DNA from: CAIXSC01 sp046349915
GTDB taxonomy: Bacteria; Planctomycetota; Planctomycetia; Pirellulales; Pirellulaceae
Assembly (NCBI GenBank): GCA_046349915.1
Contig: JAXMBL010000004.1
Span: 310,001 to 374,000, forward strand
Reading direction: 5' to 3'
DNA: 64,000 bases
Part shown: positions 52,416 through 60,367 of the stretch, piece by piece
How the letters are laid out: every line of letters starts with the position of its first letter
How positions within the stretch are numbered: the stretch's first letter is position 1
Notes under the pieces: generated by a model
The model's input: only the letters and a program-made list of their open reading frames with translations
Told to the model about the DNA's origin: nothing
The model's database searches: none
Program-made: the position numbers and the translations under genes

Positions 52416-52434
52416 CCGCTCGCGAAGCGAGCGG
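52416..52434. repeat. CCGCTCGC hairpin
   Basis: CCGCTCGC-GAA-GCGAGCGG, a perfect 8-bp stem with a 3-base loop, between two REP-like copies. It shares the TCGC-GAAGCGA core, inverted, with the 45-nt repeat at 19392 and 41229. Confidence 0.6.
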
Positions 52435-52446
52435 GCTACTACTGTA

Positions 52447-52467
52447 CGACGGACTTCTAGTCCGTCG
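52447..52467. repeat. REP-like palindrome, copy 3
   Basis: CGACGGACT-TCT-AGTCCGTCG, identical to copy 2 and in the same orientation. Confidence 0.85.
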
Positions 52468-52470
52468 CCT

Positions 52471-52562
52471 AATTGGACAGCGCCAGGTTCGCCGAATGCG
52501 CGGATCCCATACACAGAAGTCGGTCGACCACGGATAACACTGATGACACGGATGAGAATAGA
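52471..52562. repeat. 92-nt dispersed repeat, copy 1
   Basis: Begins AATTGGACAGCGCCAGG and runs through a CACGGATAACACTGATGAC block. It aligns without gaps to 56833-56924 with about 78 of 92 identities; the first 25 bases are identical. It immediately follows a REP-like copy. Confidence 0.75.
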
Positions 52563-52657
52563 CGAACTCTGGGAACACTCGTCTTCGCTGATCGTCACTG
52601 ATCGAGTGCATTTTCGAGCGAGGATACAGCTCGGGTCCTGTTGCAAAACGTCAGATT

Positions 52658-52678
52658 CGACGGACTAGAAGTCCGTCG
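52658..52678. repeat. REP-like palindrome, copy 4
   Basis: CGACGGACT-AGA-AGTCCGTCG followed by TAC; inverted orientation relative to copies 2 and 3 as judged by the loop. Confidence 0.85.
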
Positions 52679-52700
52679 TACATGATGCTGTGACGATGCC

Positions 52701-54905
52701 CTAGGGCATGGCCTTATTCGCCGCCGCTCCGCGGTTGCGGTTGGCGAATATCTGGGCGGCGAGCGTACGCCATTGAGACTGCGCCATGGCTCGCTTGGCG
52801 ACAGTGTCCCTCGCATCGAAACTGGGGGGACGCAGGCGAGCCGCGGCGAGTGCATCCTGGGAGTAATGCTCTAACAGAAAGACGGCGACTTGTCGCACCG
52901 CGGGGTCTTGATGGCCCAGTCCCTCCACCAACTCGCGAGCGTTCGCGGGTGTGAGCGTTGTGTTGCGATGAGAACGCCCGACCCACTCCAACACCATGGC
53001 GGCCGTTGACTGATCGGTCGCCGCGCGAACCGTGGGAAAGAACGCTCGCAGCCGTCCATCACGCGGCGGAATGGACAGCAACTCCTGAGTGGCGACCAGC
53101 CGCACGCTCTTTTGCCGATCTCGAAGCATTTCCCACAACGTCGACGCGCGGTCGTCGGCCAACGACAAATTCCATCGCGCCAGCATCGCATGCTGTCGCC
53201 CGTCGCGAACCGACTCTCGCAGTTGTCGCATAGTGGTCATCACATCGTCGGACGACGCCAACTGTTCCGCCAGCTTGCCGTAAAGCAATTGCCAGTCGCG
53301 CTTGCGTTTCTCGTCCGGAGCTTGCAACCACCGAACATCGTACGGATCAGAGACGAACGCCGAGCTACTCGAGGAGACTCGAGCTTGTACAGAGCGTGGG
53401 AGGGAGGGCATACCGGATTGAACGAGCGACGCTTGACCCGATGAAACACTGGTGTCATCGATCGCGATGATTCCCGACGAGACATAAACGCCCGCGGCGC
53501 TTTCGTCACGCACCACTGCCAAAGTTGAGTACGCGTCAATGCCGCGAGTCGACCAACTCTCCCCGCCCGCTTCCATGCGCACGCGAGTGCTCTCGGCAAG
53601 ATCGCGAATCCCCAACTGTCCATGTTCCAACGACACTCGCAACACTTGATCCATGTCGCGCGAGATTGTCGCCTTCGTGTCGCCCGCCAACACCAAAGTT
53701 CCAATTCCCGCGACTTCCGCCGTGCTCCAAGAGTCGGCCAAGGAAACAAGAGTTAGCGGTTGAGCCAGCGGCAGCTGCCCCTTCGCCACTCGCCACTCGC
53801 CGACTGAGTCGCCAGGGACGAGTGCCAATCCTAAGTCGGACTTTATGGTGAGCGACGCCGGTGGTGTTGGCAGCGTTGGCGAGTTTGGCGCTGGTGGATT
53901 GGTCGGCGCCATCGGCTTCGGCGGTGTAGGCTGAGCAACAGTGTCGACGGACGCTTGCCGACGACGACGAGGAGGAACGCGGGGAGTCACTTCTGGCGAC
54001 AAGGGAGGCGTCGGTTGTGGACTCGCGATGGAGTCGGGGGACGGAGTTACGTCGATGCGGGGCGAATTGGGACGATCGTTGGGAATTTGTTTGACGATTC
54101 CCTCGGGATGTTCTTCAGATCGAGTCGGGCGAGTTCTCGGCGGTGCGGATGGATCGATGGAAGGTGTCGCCTGCTGGTTCTTGGAAGGCGAGTCGCCATC
54201 GCCGGCGAAGTTCGCAGGTCCCATTCCCGTGGGCTGGGAGGTTTTTGAACTTCCCAGGATGAACATCACTACGAGCGTGATCGCAGCCAAGGCGCCCACT
54301 CCACCAGCCGTCCAGTACATCCATGTTGCCAGACGCTGCGAGCGATTCGCTGAACGGACTCCTGGGGTTCTCGAGGGCTTCACGACGACAGGTCGCAGCG
54401 ACGAGTTGGTCGCCGATTCAGCAGGTATCGGATGCCTTAAGACGGGAGGCGCTTCAGGTTCGATCGCAGCGGGCAGTTTCGATGGCGGCGTCGTGGGCGG
54501 AGGTTGCGGCAAGGGGGAAACCGCGGGCGCGGTAATCGGTGGTGCGGCGAGCGAAGCAATCGATGGTGCAGCGAATGCAAGGCTGGCGGCAAATCGACAT
54601 TCGCTAATGACTTCGAAGAGATCTGCTGGGGAAGCAAGGCAAGTTTGCTCAACCGTTGACGTCTCGTCAGCGTCCAAGCAATCGTCGATGTAGGCGGCGA
54701 CAATCTCGGCGGACAGTGTTGGTTCGTCATCGGGCCAACGAGTTTGATCGAAATGCTCGATCCCTTCGACCACGAGTTCCCAGCGGGACAGCTCAGAGGC
54801 CGCCGCCTCGGCGCGCCAACGAGCGCACTCGGGCGGCTCATGGCCCGCGCGGGCTTGATCAGCCCAGGCGATGAGCGTTTTCAGGCTGGGGTGCACAGGT
54901 TTCAC
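52701..54905 (-). CDS. large membrane anti-sigma factor with FecR-like domain
   Basis: 734 residues from a GTG overlapping the sigma gene stop by 4 bases. The N-terminal approximately 110 residues (SLKTLIAWADQARAG to FEVISECRFAASLAF) resemble a cytoplasmic anti-sigma domain. A single transmembrane span (TWMYWTAGGVGALAAITLVVMFILG, near 205) follows. The region beyond is a long Pro/Ser/Thr-rich stretch, a FecR-like beta domain (GIGTLVLAGDTKATISRDMDQ, RVSLEHGQLGIRDL) and a C-terminal helical repeat part. It probably senses an extracytoplasmic signal and releases the coupled ECF sigma factor. Confidence 0.75.
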   Translation of the reverse strand: MKPVHPSLKTLIAWADQARAGHEPPECARWRAEAAASELSRWELVVEGIEHFDQTRWPDDEPTLSAEIVAAYIDDCLDADETSTVEQTCLASPADLFEVISECRFAASLAFAAPSIASLAAPPITAPAVSPLPQPPPTTPPSKLPAAIEPEAPPVLRHPIPAESATNSSLRPVVVKPSRTPGVRSANRSQRLATWMYWTAGGVGALAAITLVVMFILGSSKTSQPTGMGPANFAGDGDSPSKNQQATPSIDPSAPPRTRPTRSEEHPEGIVKQIPNDRPNSPRIDVTPSPDSIASPQPTPPLSPEVTPRVPPRRRRQASVDTVAQPTPPKPMAPTNPPAPNSPTLPTPPASLTIKSDLGLALVPGDSVGEWRVAKGQLPLAQPLTLVSLADSWSTAEVAGIGTLVLAGDTKATISRDMDQVLRVSLEHGQLGIRDLAESTRVRMEAGGESWSTRGIDAYSTLAVVRDESAAGVYVSSGIIAIDDTSVSSGQASLVQSGMPSLPRSVQARVSSSSSAFVSDPYDVRWLQAPDEKRKRDWQLLYGKLAEQLASSDDVMTTMRQLRESVRDGRQHAMLARWNLSLADDRASTLWEMLRDRQKSVRLVATQELLSIPPRDGRLRAFFPTVRAATDQSTAAMVLEWVGRSHRNTTLTPANARELVEGLGHQDPAVRQVAVFLLEHYSQDALAAARLRPPSFDARDTVAKRAMAQSQWRTLAAQIFANRNRGAAANKAMP

Positions 54906-55555
54906 GGTCGCATTCTCTCTCGAAGTTTTTGTTGGACTCGTTGCAGGGAAGGGCCAATCGAGTTCATGGGGATGCCAAGTCGTTCGCTGATCTCGCGGTA
55001 GCTACAGCCGTCGACATAGTGCAATCGAACAAGTTCTCGCTGTCGGTCGGGAAGGTCGGACAACGCGTCGGCCAACCGCCGTTGATTCTCGCCGAGGATC
55101 AACTGCGCCAGCGGATCTTCATGAGTTGCTCCCGCCAGCTCGACCGTCGCGTCCGCGGCATACTGCGGGTTGGCGGGTTCGCGACGGTCATTTAGTAATC
55201 GGCGGAGCGCAAGGCGTCGAGTGATCACGCTGATCCAGGTCGATAAACTGCTGCGGCCTTGGAAGTCGCGGAGCGTCGAGTAGTCGTTGGCGACCAGTTG
55301 TAGGAAGACGTCGGCGGCCAAATCGTCGGCGTCCGAAGGTCGCAAGGGAAGGTGAAGCTCCCGCGCCGTCGCCGCCACGCGAGCGACAACCAGCCGTTGA
55401 AATCGGTCGACGAAGCTTCGCCAAGCCGCCGCATCACCGGCGACCAGTCGTCGCACCATCTCGAGTTCATCGGATTGCTCTTCCACTTCGCTCGTCTCGC
55501 CTGCCCGCGGAAACGCCGTCACTCGCATCAGCCTGACTTCGTAGGCCGTACGCAT
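54902..55555 (-). CDS. ECF-type RNA polymerase sigma factor
   Basis: About 217 residues from the ATG at 55555; the frame reaches a TTG at 55582. Region 2 shows RRLVAGDAAAWRSFVDRFQRLV, DADDLAADVFLQLV and GRSSLSTWISVITRRLALRRL. Region 4 shows LPDRQRELVRLHYVDGCSYREISERLGIPMNSIGPSLQRVQQKLRE. This is a planctomycete ECF sigma of the type paired with large membrane anti-sigma proteins. Its stop overlaps the start of the FecR-like gene (GTGA), so the pair forms a signalling unit. Confidence 0.9.
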   Translation of the reverse strand: MRTAYEVRLMRVTAFPRAGETSEVEEQSDELEMVRRLVAGDAAAWRSFVDRFQRLVVARVAATARELHLPLRPSDADDLAADVFLQLVANDYSTLRDFQGRSSLSTWISVITRRLALRRLLNDRREPANPQYAADATVELAGATHEDPLAQLILGENQRRLADALSDLPDRQRELVRLHYVDGCSYREISERLGIPMNSIGPSLQRVQQKLRERMRP

Positions 55556-55783
55556 CAGCGGCCGGGCGATGCGGCATTCCAAGGCGAACCAAGGTCACTC
55601 GTTCGATTTTCTAATCTCATTGTATCATAGGACTTACGTCCGATCTGGAGGAGGGCTCGATGGTGGAGTCGTAGCGACTAGGTCACGCGACAATCGCCGT
55701 CCATCCGCGGCTCTTTCTCATCAGTGGCAGATCGCCAGCGTTTCGTACATCAAGGAGAAGAAAAATCGCGTATTCCTACCGTA

Positions 55784-55804
55784 CGACGGACTTCCAGTCC
55801 GTCG
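55784..55804. repeat. REP-like palindrome, copy 5
   Basis: CGACGGACT-TCC-AGTCCGTCG preceded by GTA. Perfect stem. Confidence 0.85.
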
Positions 55805-55890
55805 ATCCTGCCGGCGAATCGTCGCCGCAAGGAGCTTGGTTTGCTAAAACCTAAGCAGTGGTCCGGAAGCCCGTTCAGTCCGGATTGAAT

Positions 55891-55911
55891 TGACGGACCA
55901 GCAGTCCGTCG
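55891..55911. repeat. REP-like palindrome, copy 6 (slightly diverged)
   Basis: TGACGGACC-AGC-AGTCCGTCG followed by TAC; two mismatches to the consensus. It abuts the ribosome-binding site of the downstream transporter gene. Confidence 0.8.
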
Positions 55912-55928
55912 TACATCAGGAGCGTTCG

Positions 55929-56834
55929 ATGCCGTTGTTTTTGCTGTTTCCCCTATTCTCCAGCGTGGTCTTCGTGCTGGGAATGATGCTGGGCAAGCGA
56001 GCGATCACGGCGGGCGCGAGTCCTTGGACGAGCACCTTTCTGTCCAACTTCTGGCTCGCTATAGCTTGGGTCGCGATTGGGGTGTCTCAGGGGACGGTGT
56101 TGCCCGTCGAAGCGTGGTGGCAGGCTGCGTTAGTGGGGCTCGCCTTTGTCTGCGGTCAGATGTTCAACTTCCTGGCCTTTCAGCACGGGGATGTTTCGGT
56201 CGCGACCCCGGTATTCGGCGTGAAAGTGATCGTGGTCGCCTTAATTTTGGCCGTGGTCAGCGACGAATCGATTAGTGGTCGAATCTGGTTTGGCGCCGCT
56301 CTGGCCGCCTTGGGAGTGGGCGTCATGCAGAGTGGCGCTCGTTCGTCGTCCCAAGGGCCATTGACGCTCTGGCGAGCGTTCGCGACCGTGCTGCTCGCGT
56401 TGCTGTCCGCAACCAGTCTCTCGTTGTTTGATGTAGGACTGCAAACTTGGGGACGAAAATGGGGCGCGGCGACGTTCCTGCCCGCGGTCTTCATCGCCAG
56501 CGGATTGTTCTCGTGCGGTTTCTTGCCGTGGTGCGACCGACCGAGTCGTCTGCGATACCTGGGAGTGCTAGGACCCATGGTCGCTTGCACGGTCTTGATC
56601 GCGGTGCAGGCGATGAGCATGTCGTATTCGCTGGGTCAGTTCGGCGATGCCACTCGAATCAATATCGTCTATGCCCTGCGAGGTCTCTGGGCCGTGGGAC
56701 TCTCGTGGCTCTTGGCACATAGCCTCGGGACCAACGAAGCCCATCTGTCGCCGCGAGTGATGTTGCTGCGACTGGTCGGCGCAGCACTCGTCACCACTGC
56801 GGTCGTCGTCGCCCTATTAGCTCCTCCAAGTTAA
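55929..56834 (+). CDS. DMT-superfamily (EamA-like) transporter
   Basis: 301 residues. The ATG at 55929 follows AGGAG; an upstream GTG-type start at 55890 would read through the REP palindrome and is rejected. Ten hydrophobic spans in two EamA-like halves: FPLFSSVVFVLGMML, FLSNFWLAIAWVAIGV, FVCGQMFNFLAFQHGDVS, VIVVALILAVVSDE, ATVLLALLSATSLSLF, and the last LVGAALVTTAVVVALLA. Charged residues are sparse in the spans. Such carriers export small metabolites or amino acids; the substrate is unknown. Confidence 0.8.
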   Translation: MPLFLLFPLFSSVVFVLGMMLGKRAITAGASPWTSTFLSNFWLAIAWVAIGVSQGTVLPVEAWWQAALVGLAFVCGQMFNFLAFQHGDVSVATPVFGVKVIVVALILAVVSDESISGRIWFGAALAALGVGVMQSGARSSSQGPLTLWRAFATVLLALLSATSLSLFDVGLQTWGRKWGAATFLPAVFIASGLFSCGFLPWCDRPSRLRYLGVLGPMVACTVLIAVQAMSMSYSLGQFGDATRINIVYALRGLWAVGLSWLLAHSLGTNEAHLSPRVMLLRLVGAALVTTAVVVALLAPPS

Positions 56835-56924
56835 TTGGACAGCGCCAGGTTCGCCGAGTTCACGGGCATCAGACACGGAAGTCGGTCGGCCACGGATGAC
56901 ACTGATGACACTGATAAGGATAGA
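56833..56924. repeat. 92-nt dispersed repeat, copy 2
   Basis: Ungapped match to 52471-52562 (about 78 of 92). Its first base pair overlaps the transporter's TAA stop. Its tail, CACGGATGACACTGATGAC, resembles degenerate direct repeats common in intergenic DNA of this phylum. Confidence 0.75.
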
Positions 56925-57112
56925 GCGGTCGAATCTGGTCTGTCCTATTAACCTCAATCCGCACTTCTTCCATAGAGGAATTCGCAGCAATTCCGACAGC
57001 ACTCCCTTCCCTATTCTTCTTTCTCTCGAAGCGAATGAGTGAATCGCCACGGCCCTCTTCCGTGCCATTCAGTGAAATTCCGTGGCAAAACTCTCCGTCC
57101 CGCGGCCAATCA

Positions 57113-58222
57113 CTAAGGGACGGGCAGATAGGCATAACCATCATTCTGCTTATTGATGACGACCGTCAAGGCAGCGGCAGCGACCGGAATATTCTCCGCC
57201 ACTTCTTCCACGGCGATATTCTTGTAGTTCAGCGCTTGTCCGCACACGAACACCTCGACGCCGGCCTTACGCAGGACTCGCAGCAGTGGCAAACTCGGAT
57301 TGGCGTCCACTTCGAAGCGACTCTTGTACGCCGAGTCGGTCAACACCGATTTGGTGGCTTCGCCATGTAGAGTTACCACGATTTTGACATCGGAACTGCG
57401 TAGACCCGCCGCACCGTAAAGATTGAGCAGTCGAGCGACTCGATCCAACCCTTTGTTGACGTCAGTCGGTTTCGAATCGACCGTGATATCAAACACGACT
57501 TTAGCGCCCGCACGCGGCTGTTCGGCGGCCTGGGGCAGCGGCTTCACGCCTCCGTACTTTTCGATCAAGGGAAAGACGAGCGGAGATTTTGGCGCCGCCG
57601 TTGAGGTCGCGGCACTCGAGGCGGCCATGGGCTTCGGCGCCAAATGTTCCTTATGAGCCTCGTCGAAACCGTGTTTCACAAACAAGCTGACCACCTGAGC
57701 GTGCGCTTGGATCAGCGTTACCACGTAGCGATCGGTCGATGTCTCGCGGACTCGCACTCCCTTCTCGGTGTTTTCCACTTTCATGACGATCTTGTCGTAG
57801 TGCTTGAACAACTGTACGAACAAGTCGTCCCAGTAGCGCAGCCCGTTGCCCGCTTTCACTCGCTTGTGCATCGAAGCCACATGCTCCTGAAGCTTCTTGG
57901 CGACCGCCGGGTCGTCCGACTCGGTCAGCGATTCGACGCCATCGTCCAGTTGCGTGACGGTGCGGCGGATTTTGGCATGATTCTCGAGCAGGAAATGGAA
58001 GATATCCTGATCGGCTCGCATTTCCGGTCCTGGACCTCGCCCCGCTCCAGGGCCGCGTCCACGTCCTGGTCCTCGCGGATTCGCCGGCGCATCCTTGGCA
58101 TCGTCCGCGGCAGCGGCTGGTTTTTCTTGCTGATCACCTTGTGCGAACAATTGCGAGCGATTCCCCGCAAGCAGAGGAATTGCGAGCATGAGCGTAAGGG
58201 CGAGTGTAATTGAGTGTCTCAT
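57113..58222 (-). CDS. secreted protein with novel N-terminal helical domain and C-terminal DsrE domain
   Basis: 369 residues. The start MRHSITLALTLMLAIP was chosen because AGGAG lies 8 bases upstream; the frame reaches 58597 without support. After the signal peptide and a Gly/Arg/Pro-rich linker (PRGPGRGRGPGAGRG) comes a helical domain with regularly placed His (HFLLENHAKIRR, KKLQEHVASMHKRV, LFKHYDKIVM). The C-terminal 150 residues are a DsrE/DsrF-like fold (KIVVTLHGEATK, VLRKAGVEVFVCGQALNY). The Cys in FVCGQ is the conserved position that carries sulfane sulfur in DsrE proteins. It lies 74 bases downstream of the sulfide:quinone oxidoreductase gene, so a role in sulfur transfer fits. Confidence 0.75.
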   Translation of the reverse strand: MRHSITLALTLMLAIPLLAGNRSQLFAQGDQQEKPAAAADDAKDAPANPRGPGRGRGPGAGRGPGPEMRADQDIFHFLLENHAKIRRTVTQLDDGVESLTESDDPAVAKKLQEHVASMHKRVKAGNGLRYWDDLFVQLFKHYDKIVMKVENTEKGVRVRETSTDRYVVTLIQAHAQVVSLFVKHGFDEAHKEHLAPKPMAASSAATSTAAPKSPLVFPLIEKYGGVKPLPQAAEQPRAGAKVVFDITVDSKPTDVNKGLDRVARLLNLYGAAGLRSSDVKIVVTLHGEATKSVLTDSAYKSRFEVDANPSLPLLRVLRKAGVEVFVCGQALNYKNIAVEEVAENIPVAAAALTVVINKQNDGYAYLPVP

Positions 58223-58296
58223 CGGGGAGGCTCCTATGGAGTGGGTTCGATGCACATTGATGGCGACCGCGTGAACGACGTGCGCGCGAGTTGTTC

Positions 58297-59493
58297 TCAG
58301 ATTCTTCCTTTCAACATCCCATGCCAGTACATGATTGGCAGCAGGTGCCGCTTGAGTACCCACATGCTCCATCGCTCTTGCGATTGATCCACCGGGAACG
58401 ACTCGTCCGGCTGTTTCTTGTAATCGAACTCGGCGAGTACCAGTTTGCCGATGCCTGTGACCAACGGGCAGGAAGTGTAACCGTTGTATTGTGCCGTGGC
58501 GGGTTTGCCGTCGATGGCGGCCATCAGGTTGGCGGCCAGCACAGGCGCTTGCTTGCGGATCGCCGCGCCAGTTTTGGACGTCGGCAAGTTGCTGCAATCG
58601 CCCAAGGCGAAGACGTTGGCGTAACGATTGTGTCGCAGGGTCGCCGAGTCGACATCGACCCAGCCATCTTTGTCAGCCACGGGACTGGAGGCGATAAACG
58701 ACGGCGGGCCCATGGGAGGAGTCGCGTGCAGCAGGTCGTACCGAACGACTATTCGTTCGCGAGTGTCGAGGTTTTCGAGCACCGCCTCCTTGCTGGCCGA
58801 TCGTACTTCGACCAACTCGTGACGGTAACGGCAATCGATTTCCTTGCGGGCGATTACTCCTTCGAGCGTCGTCTTGTACGGTTCGACGGCGAAGATAACG
58901 GGCAACGCCGTAGCGAAAACGATGTTGGTCTTGCCGCGGACTCCCGATTCACGGAAGCGATCGTCGGCCAAATACATGATCTTTTGTGGCGCGCCGCCGC
59001 ACTTCACGGCGCCCGATGGGTTGGTGAACAGAGCCGTCCCGCCGCGAAAATTGCGAATCGCTTCCCAGGTCGAGTCAACCGTGCCGTACGAGTAGTTGCT
59101 GCAAACTCCTTCTTTGCCTACCGACTCGCGCAAGCCCGGAATCTTGTCCCAGTTGATCTGTAAGCCGGCCGCTACGACGAGCCAATCGTAAGTGATCGTG
59201 CGGCCATCGCGAGTGACGAGCGAGTTGCTGTCGGGCTTCAATTCCACCACCGCGTCTCGAATCCACTTCGCTCGTCGAGGCATGACGGAGGCCTCCGAGC
59301 GTTCGGTCGATTCCTTGCTGGCGAGTCCCGCGCCCACTAAGGTCCAGAGCGGTTGATAGTAATGTTTGTCGGAAGGTTCTATCACGGCGACATCGCGACG
59401 GTTGAACCAACCTTTGGTCAGGCGCGCCGCGATCGAGATGCCCGCGGTGCCGCCACCCACGATGACGATCGAATGATGTTCGGAATTGGCCAT
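58297..59493 (-). CDS. sqr: sulfide:quinone oxidoreductase, type II-like
   Basis: 398 residues starting MANSEHHSIVIVGGGTAGIS; the frame extends upstream to 59988 only as overlap with the previous gene. FAD-binding GGGTAG is at 13-18. The redox cysteines are GVCSNYSYG (131) and VKCGGAPQKIMYL (165). Motifs TPPMGPPSFI, GDCSNLPTSKTGAA and SCPLVTGIGKLVLAEFDY match the mitochondrial-type (type II) SQR group rather than the bacterial type I. It oxidises sulfide at the membrane, reduces quinone and passes sulfane sulfur to an acceptor such as glutathione or coenzyme A. Confidence 0.9.
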   Translation of the reverse strand: MANSEHHSIVIVGGGTAGISIAARLTKGWFNRRDVAVIEPSDKHYYQPLWTLVGAGLASKESTERSEASVMPRRAKWIRDAVVELKPDSNSLVTRDGRTITYDWLVVAAGLQINWDKIPGLRESVGKEGVCSNYSYGTVDSTWEAIRNFRGGTALFTNPSGAVKCGGAPQKIMYLADDRFRESGVRGKTNIVFATALPVIFAVEPYKTTLEGVIARKEIDCRYRHELVEVRSASKEAVLENLDTRERIVVRYDLLHATPPMGPPSFIASSPVADKDGWVDVDSATLRHNRYANVFALGDCSNLPTSKTGAAIRKQAPVLAANLMAAIDGKPATAQYNGYTSCPLVTGIGKLVLAEFDYKKQPDESFPVDQSQERWSMWVLKRHLLPIMYWHGMLKGRI

Positions 59494-59546
59494 GATTGAA
59501 CTCGAAGTGAAGGGTGGCGAAAGAGGGGACTGTTGAACGAGAAGGG

Positions 59547-60365
59547 TCACGGGGCAAGGTTCCGAACGATCACGAATAGCGCAACGCACAGAATGGCGAC
59601 AACGAAGGTGCGTTGCAGAATGGGACCGGACAATCGTCGTCCAATTCGTTGGCCGACGAACAGACCGATGACGCCGCCGACGACAAACAGCAACGTCGTT
59701 TCGAGAGGGAGTACGCGACCCGACCACAGTTGAGAAGCGATTCCAGAGACGCTGACCAGCGACACCACCATGAGCGACGTGCCGACGGCGTGATGGATCG
59801 ACATTCCACTGAACAAGACGAGTGCCGGGACAATGACGAAACCGCCGCCGACTCCGAATAGCCCCGACAAAACGCCTGTGAGCACACCGACGACCAACAA
59901 CAGCAGGGCGCAACGAGAGTTCAATAAAAGCGTCCCCTGCGAGTCTCGCTGGCACGCCGGTCCGCTTCCTTCGTCCACAACAGGACAATCAGTGATCGGC
60001 TGTCGAGGGCGCGATGATTGCCGCCACAGACGAGCGGCAACGACCAACATCAAAAGAGCGAAGGCGATCAGCAGAGCCGTATCGGGGACGAGCGTGGCGA
60101 GCCAGGCGCCAAGGGGGGCGCCCATCATTCCCGCCACGGCAAACAACAGTCCCGTGCGTATCTCGACTTCTCTCAAGGTCGCTCGGTGCAAGAAACCGAC
60201 CAAGGAGGTGGCGCCGACAGCGGCCAACGAGATCGCGACGGCGTCGCGCGGTGGGGTGTCCAGGCCATAGACCAGCAGGGGGACGGCGAAGATCGCGCCA
60301 CCCCCGCCAGTCAGTCCCAGCGACAGGCCGATCACTGCTCCGAACAAGACGCTAAGGGGATTCAT
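59547..60365 (-). CDS. TauE/SafE-family sulfite/sulfur-compound exporter
   Basis: 272 residues from the ATG at 60365, 2 bases after the CstB-like stop. The family signature GLTGGGGAIFAVPLLV opens the first half and GLFGVGGGFVIVPALV opens the second, with about eight membrane spans. Motif GTSLMVVSLVSVSG also fits. TauE/SafE proteins move sulfite, thiosulfate or other sulfur anions out of the cell. Its place between the persulfide dioxygenase and SQR genes supports export of sulfite made by the dioxygenase. Confidence 0.9.
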   Translation of the reverse strand: MNPLSVLFGAVIGLSLGLTGGGGAIFAVPLLVYGLDTPPRDAVAISLAAVGATSLVGFLHRATLREVEIRTGLLFAVAGMMGAPLGAWLATLVPDTALLIAFALLMLVVAARLWRQSSRPRQPITDCPVVDEGSGPACQRDSQGTLLLNSRCALLLLVVGVLTGVLSGLFGVGGGFVIVPALVLFSGMSIHHAVGTSLMVVSLVSVSGIASQLWSGRVLPLETTLLFVVGGVIGLFVGQRIGRRLSGPILQRTFVVAILCVALFVIVRNLAP

Positions 60366-60367
60366 GT

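Larger units (their letters stand above)
52176..52700. other. repeat-dense intergenic region
   Basis: No gene is supported between the RTX gene and the FecR-like gene. The interval carries three REP-like palindromes (52314, 52447, 52658), a CCGCTCGC-GAA-GCGAGCGG hairpin (52416-52434) and a 92-base dispersed repeat (52471-52562). This is the densest repeat accumulation in the window. Confidence 0.7.
55556..55928. other. intergenic region with two REP-like palindromes
   Basis: No gene is supported. REP-like copies 5 and 6 lie at 55784 and 55891; the second is 7 bases from the AGGAG ribosome-binding site of the transporter gene. The sequence between is otherwise unremarkable. Confidence 0.6.

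Noticed and set aside
58223..58597. N-terminal extension of the DsrE-domain protein
   Set aside because: Signal peptide and ribosome-binding site support the start at 58222; the extension is out of family and overlaps the SQR gene.
59494..59988. N-terminal extension of the SQR frame into the TauE gene
   Set aside because: FAD-binding motif and family start are at 59493; the extension is an Arg-rich shadow of TauE.
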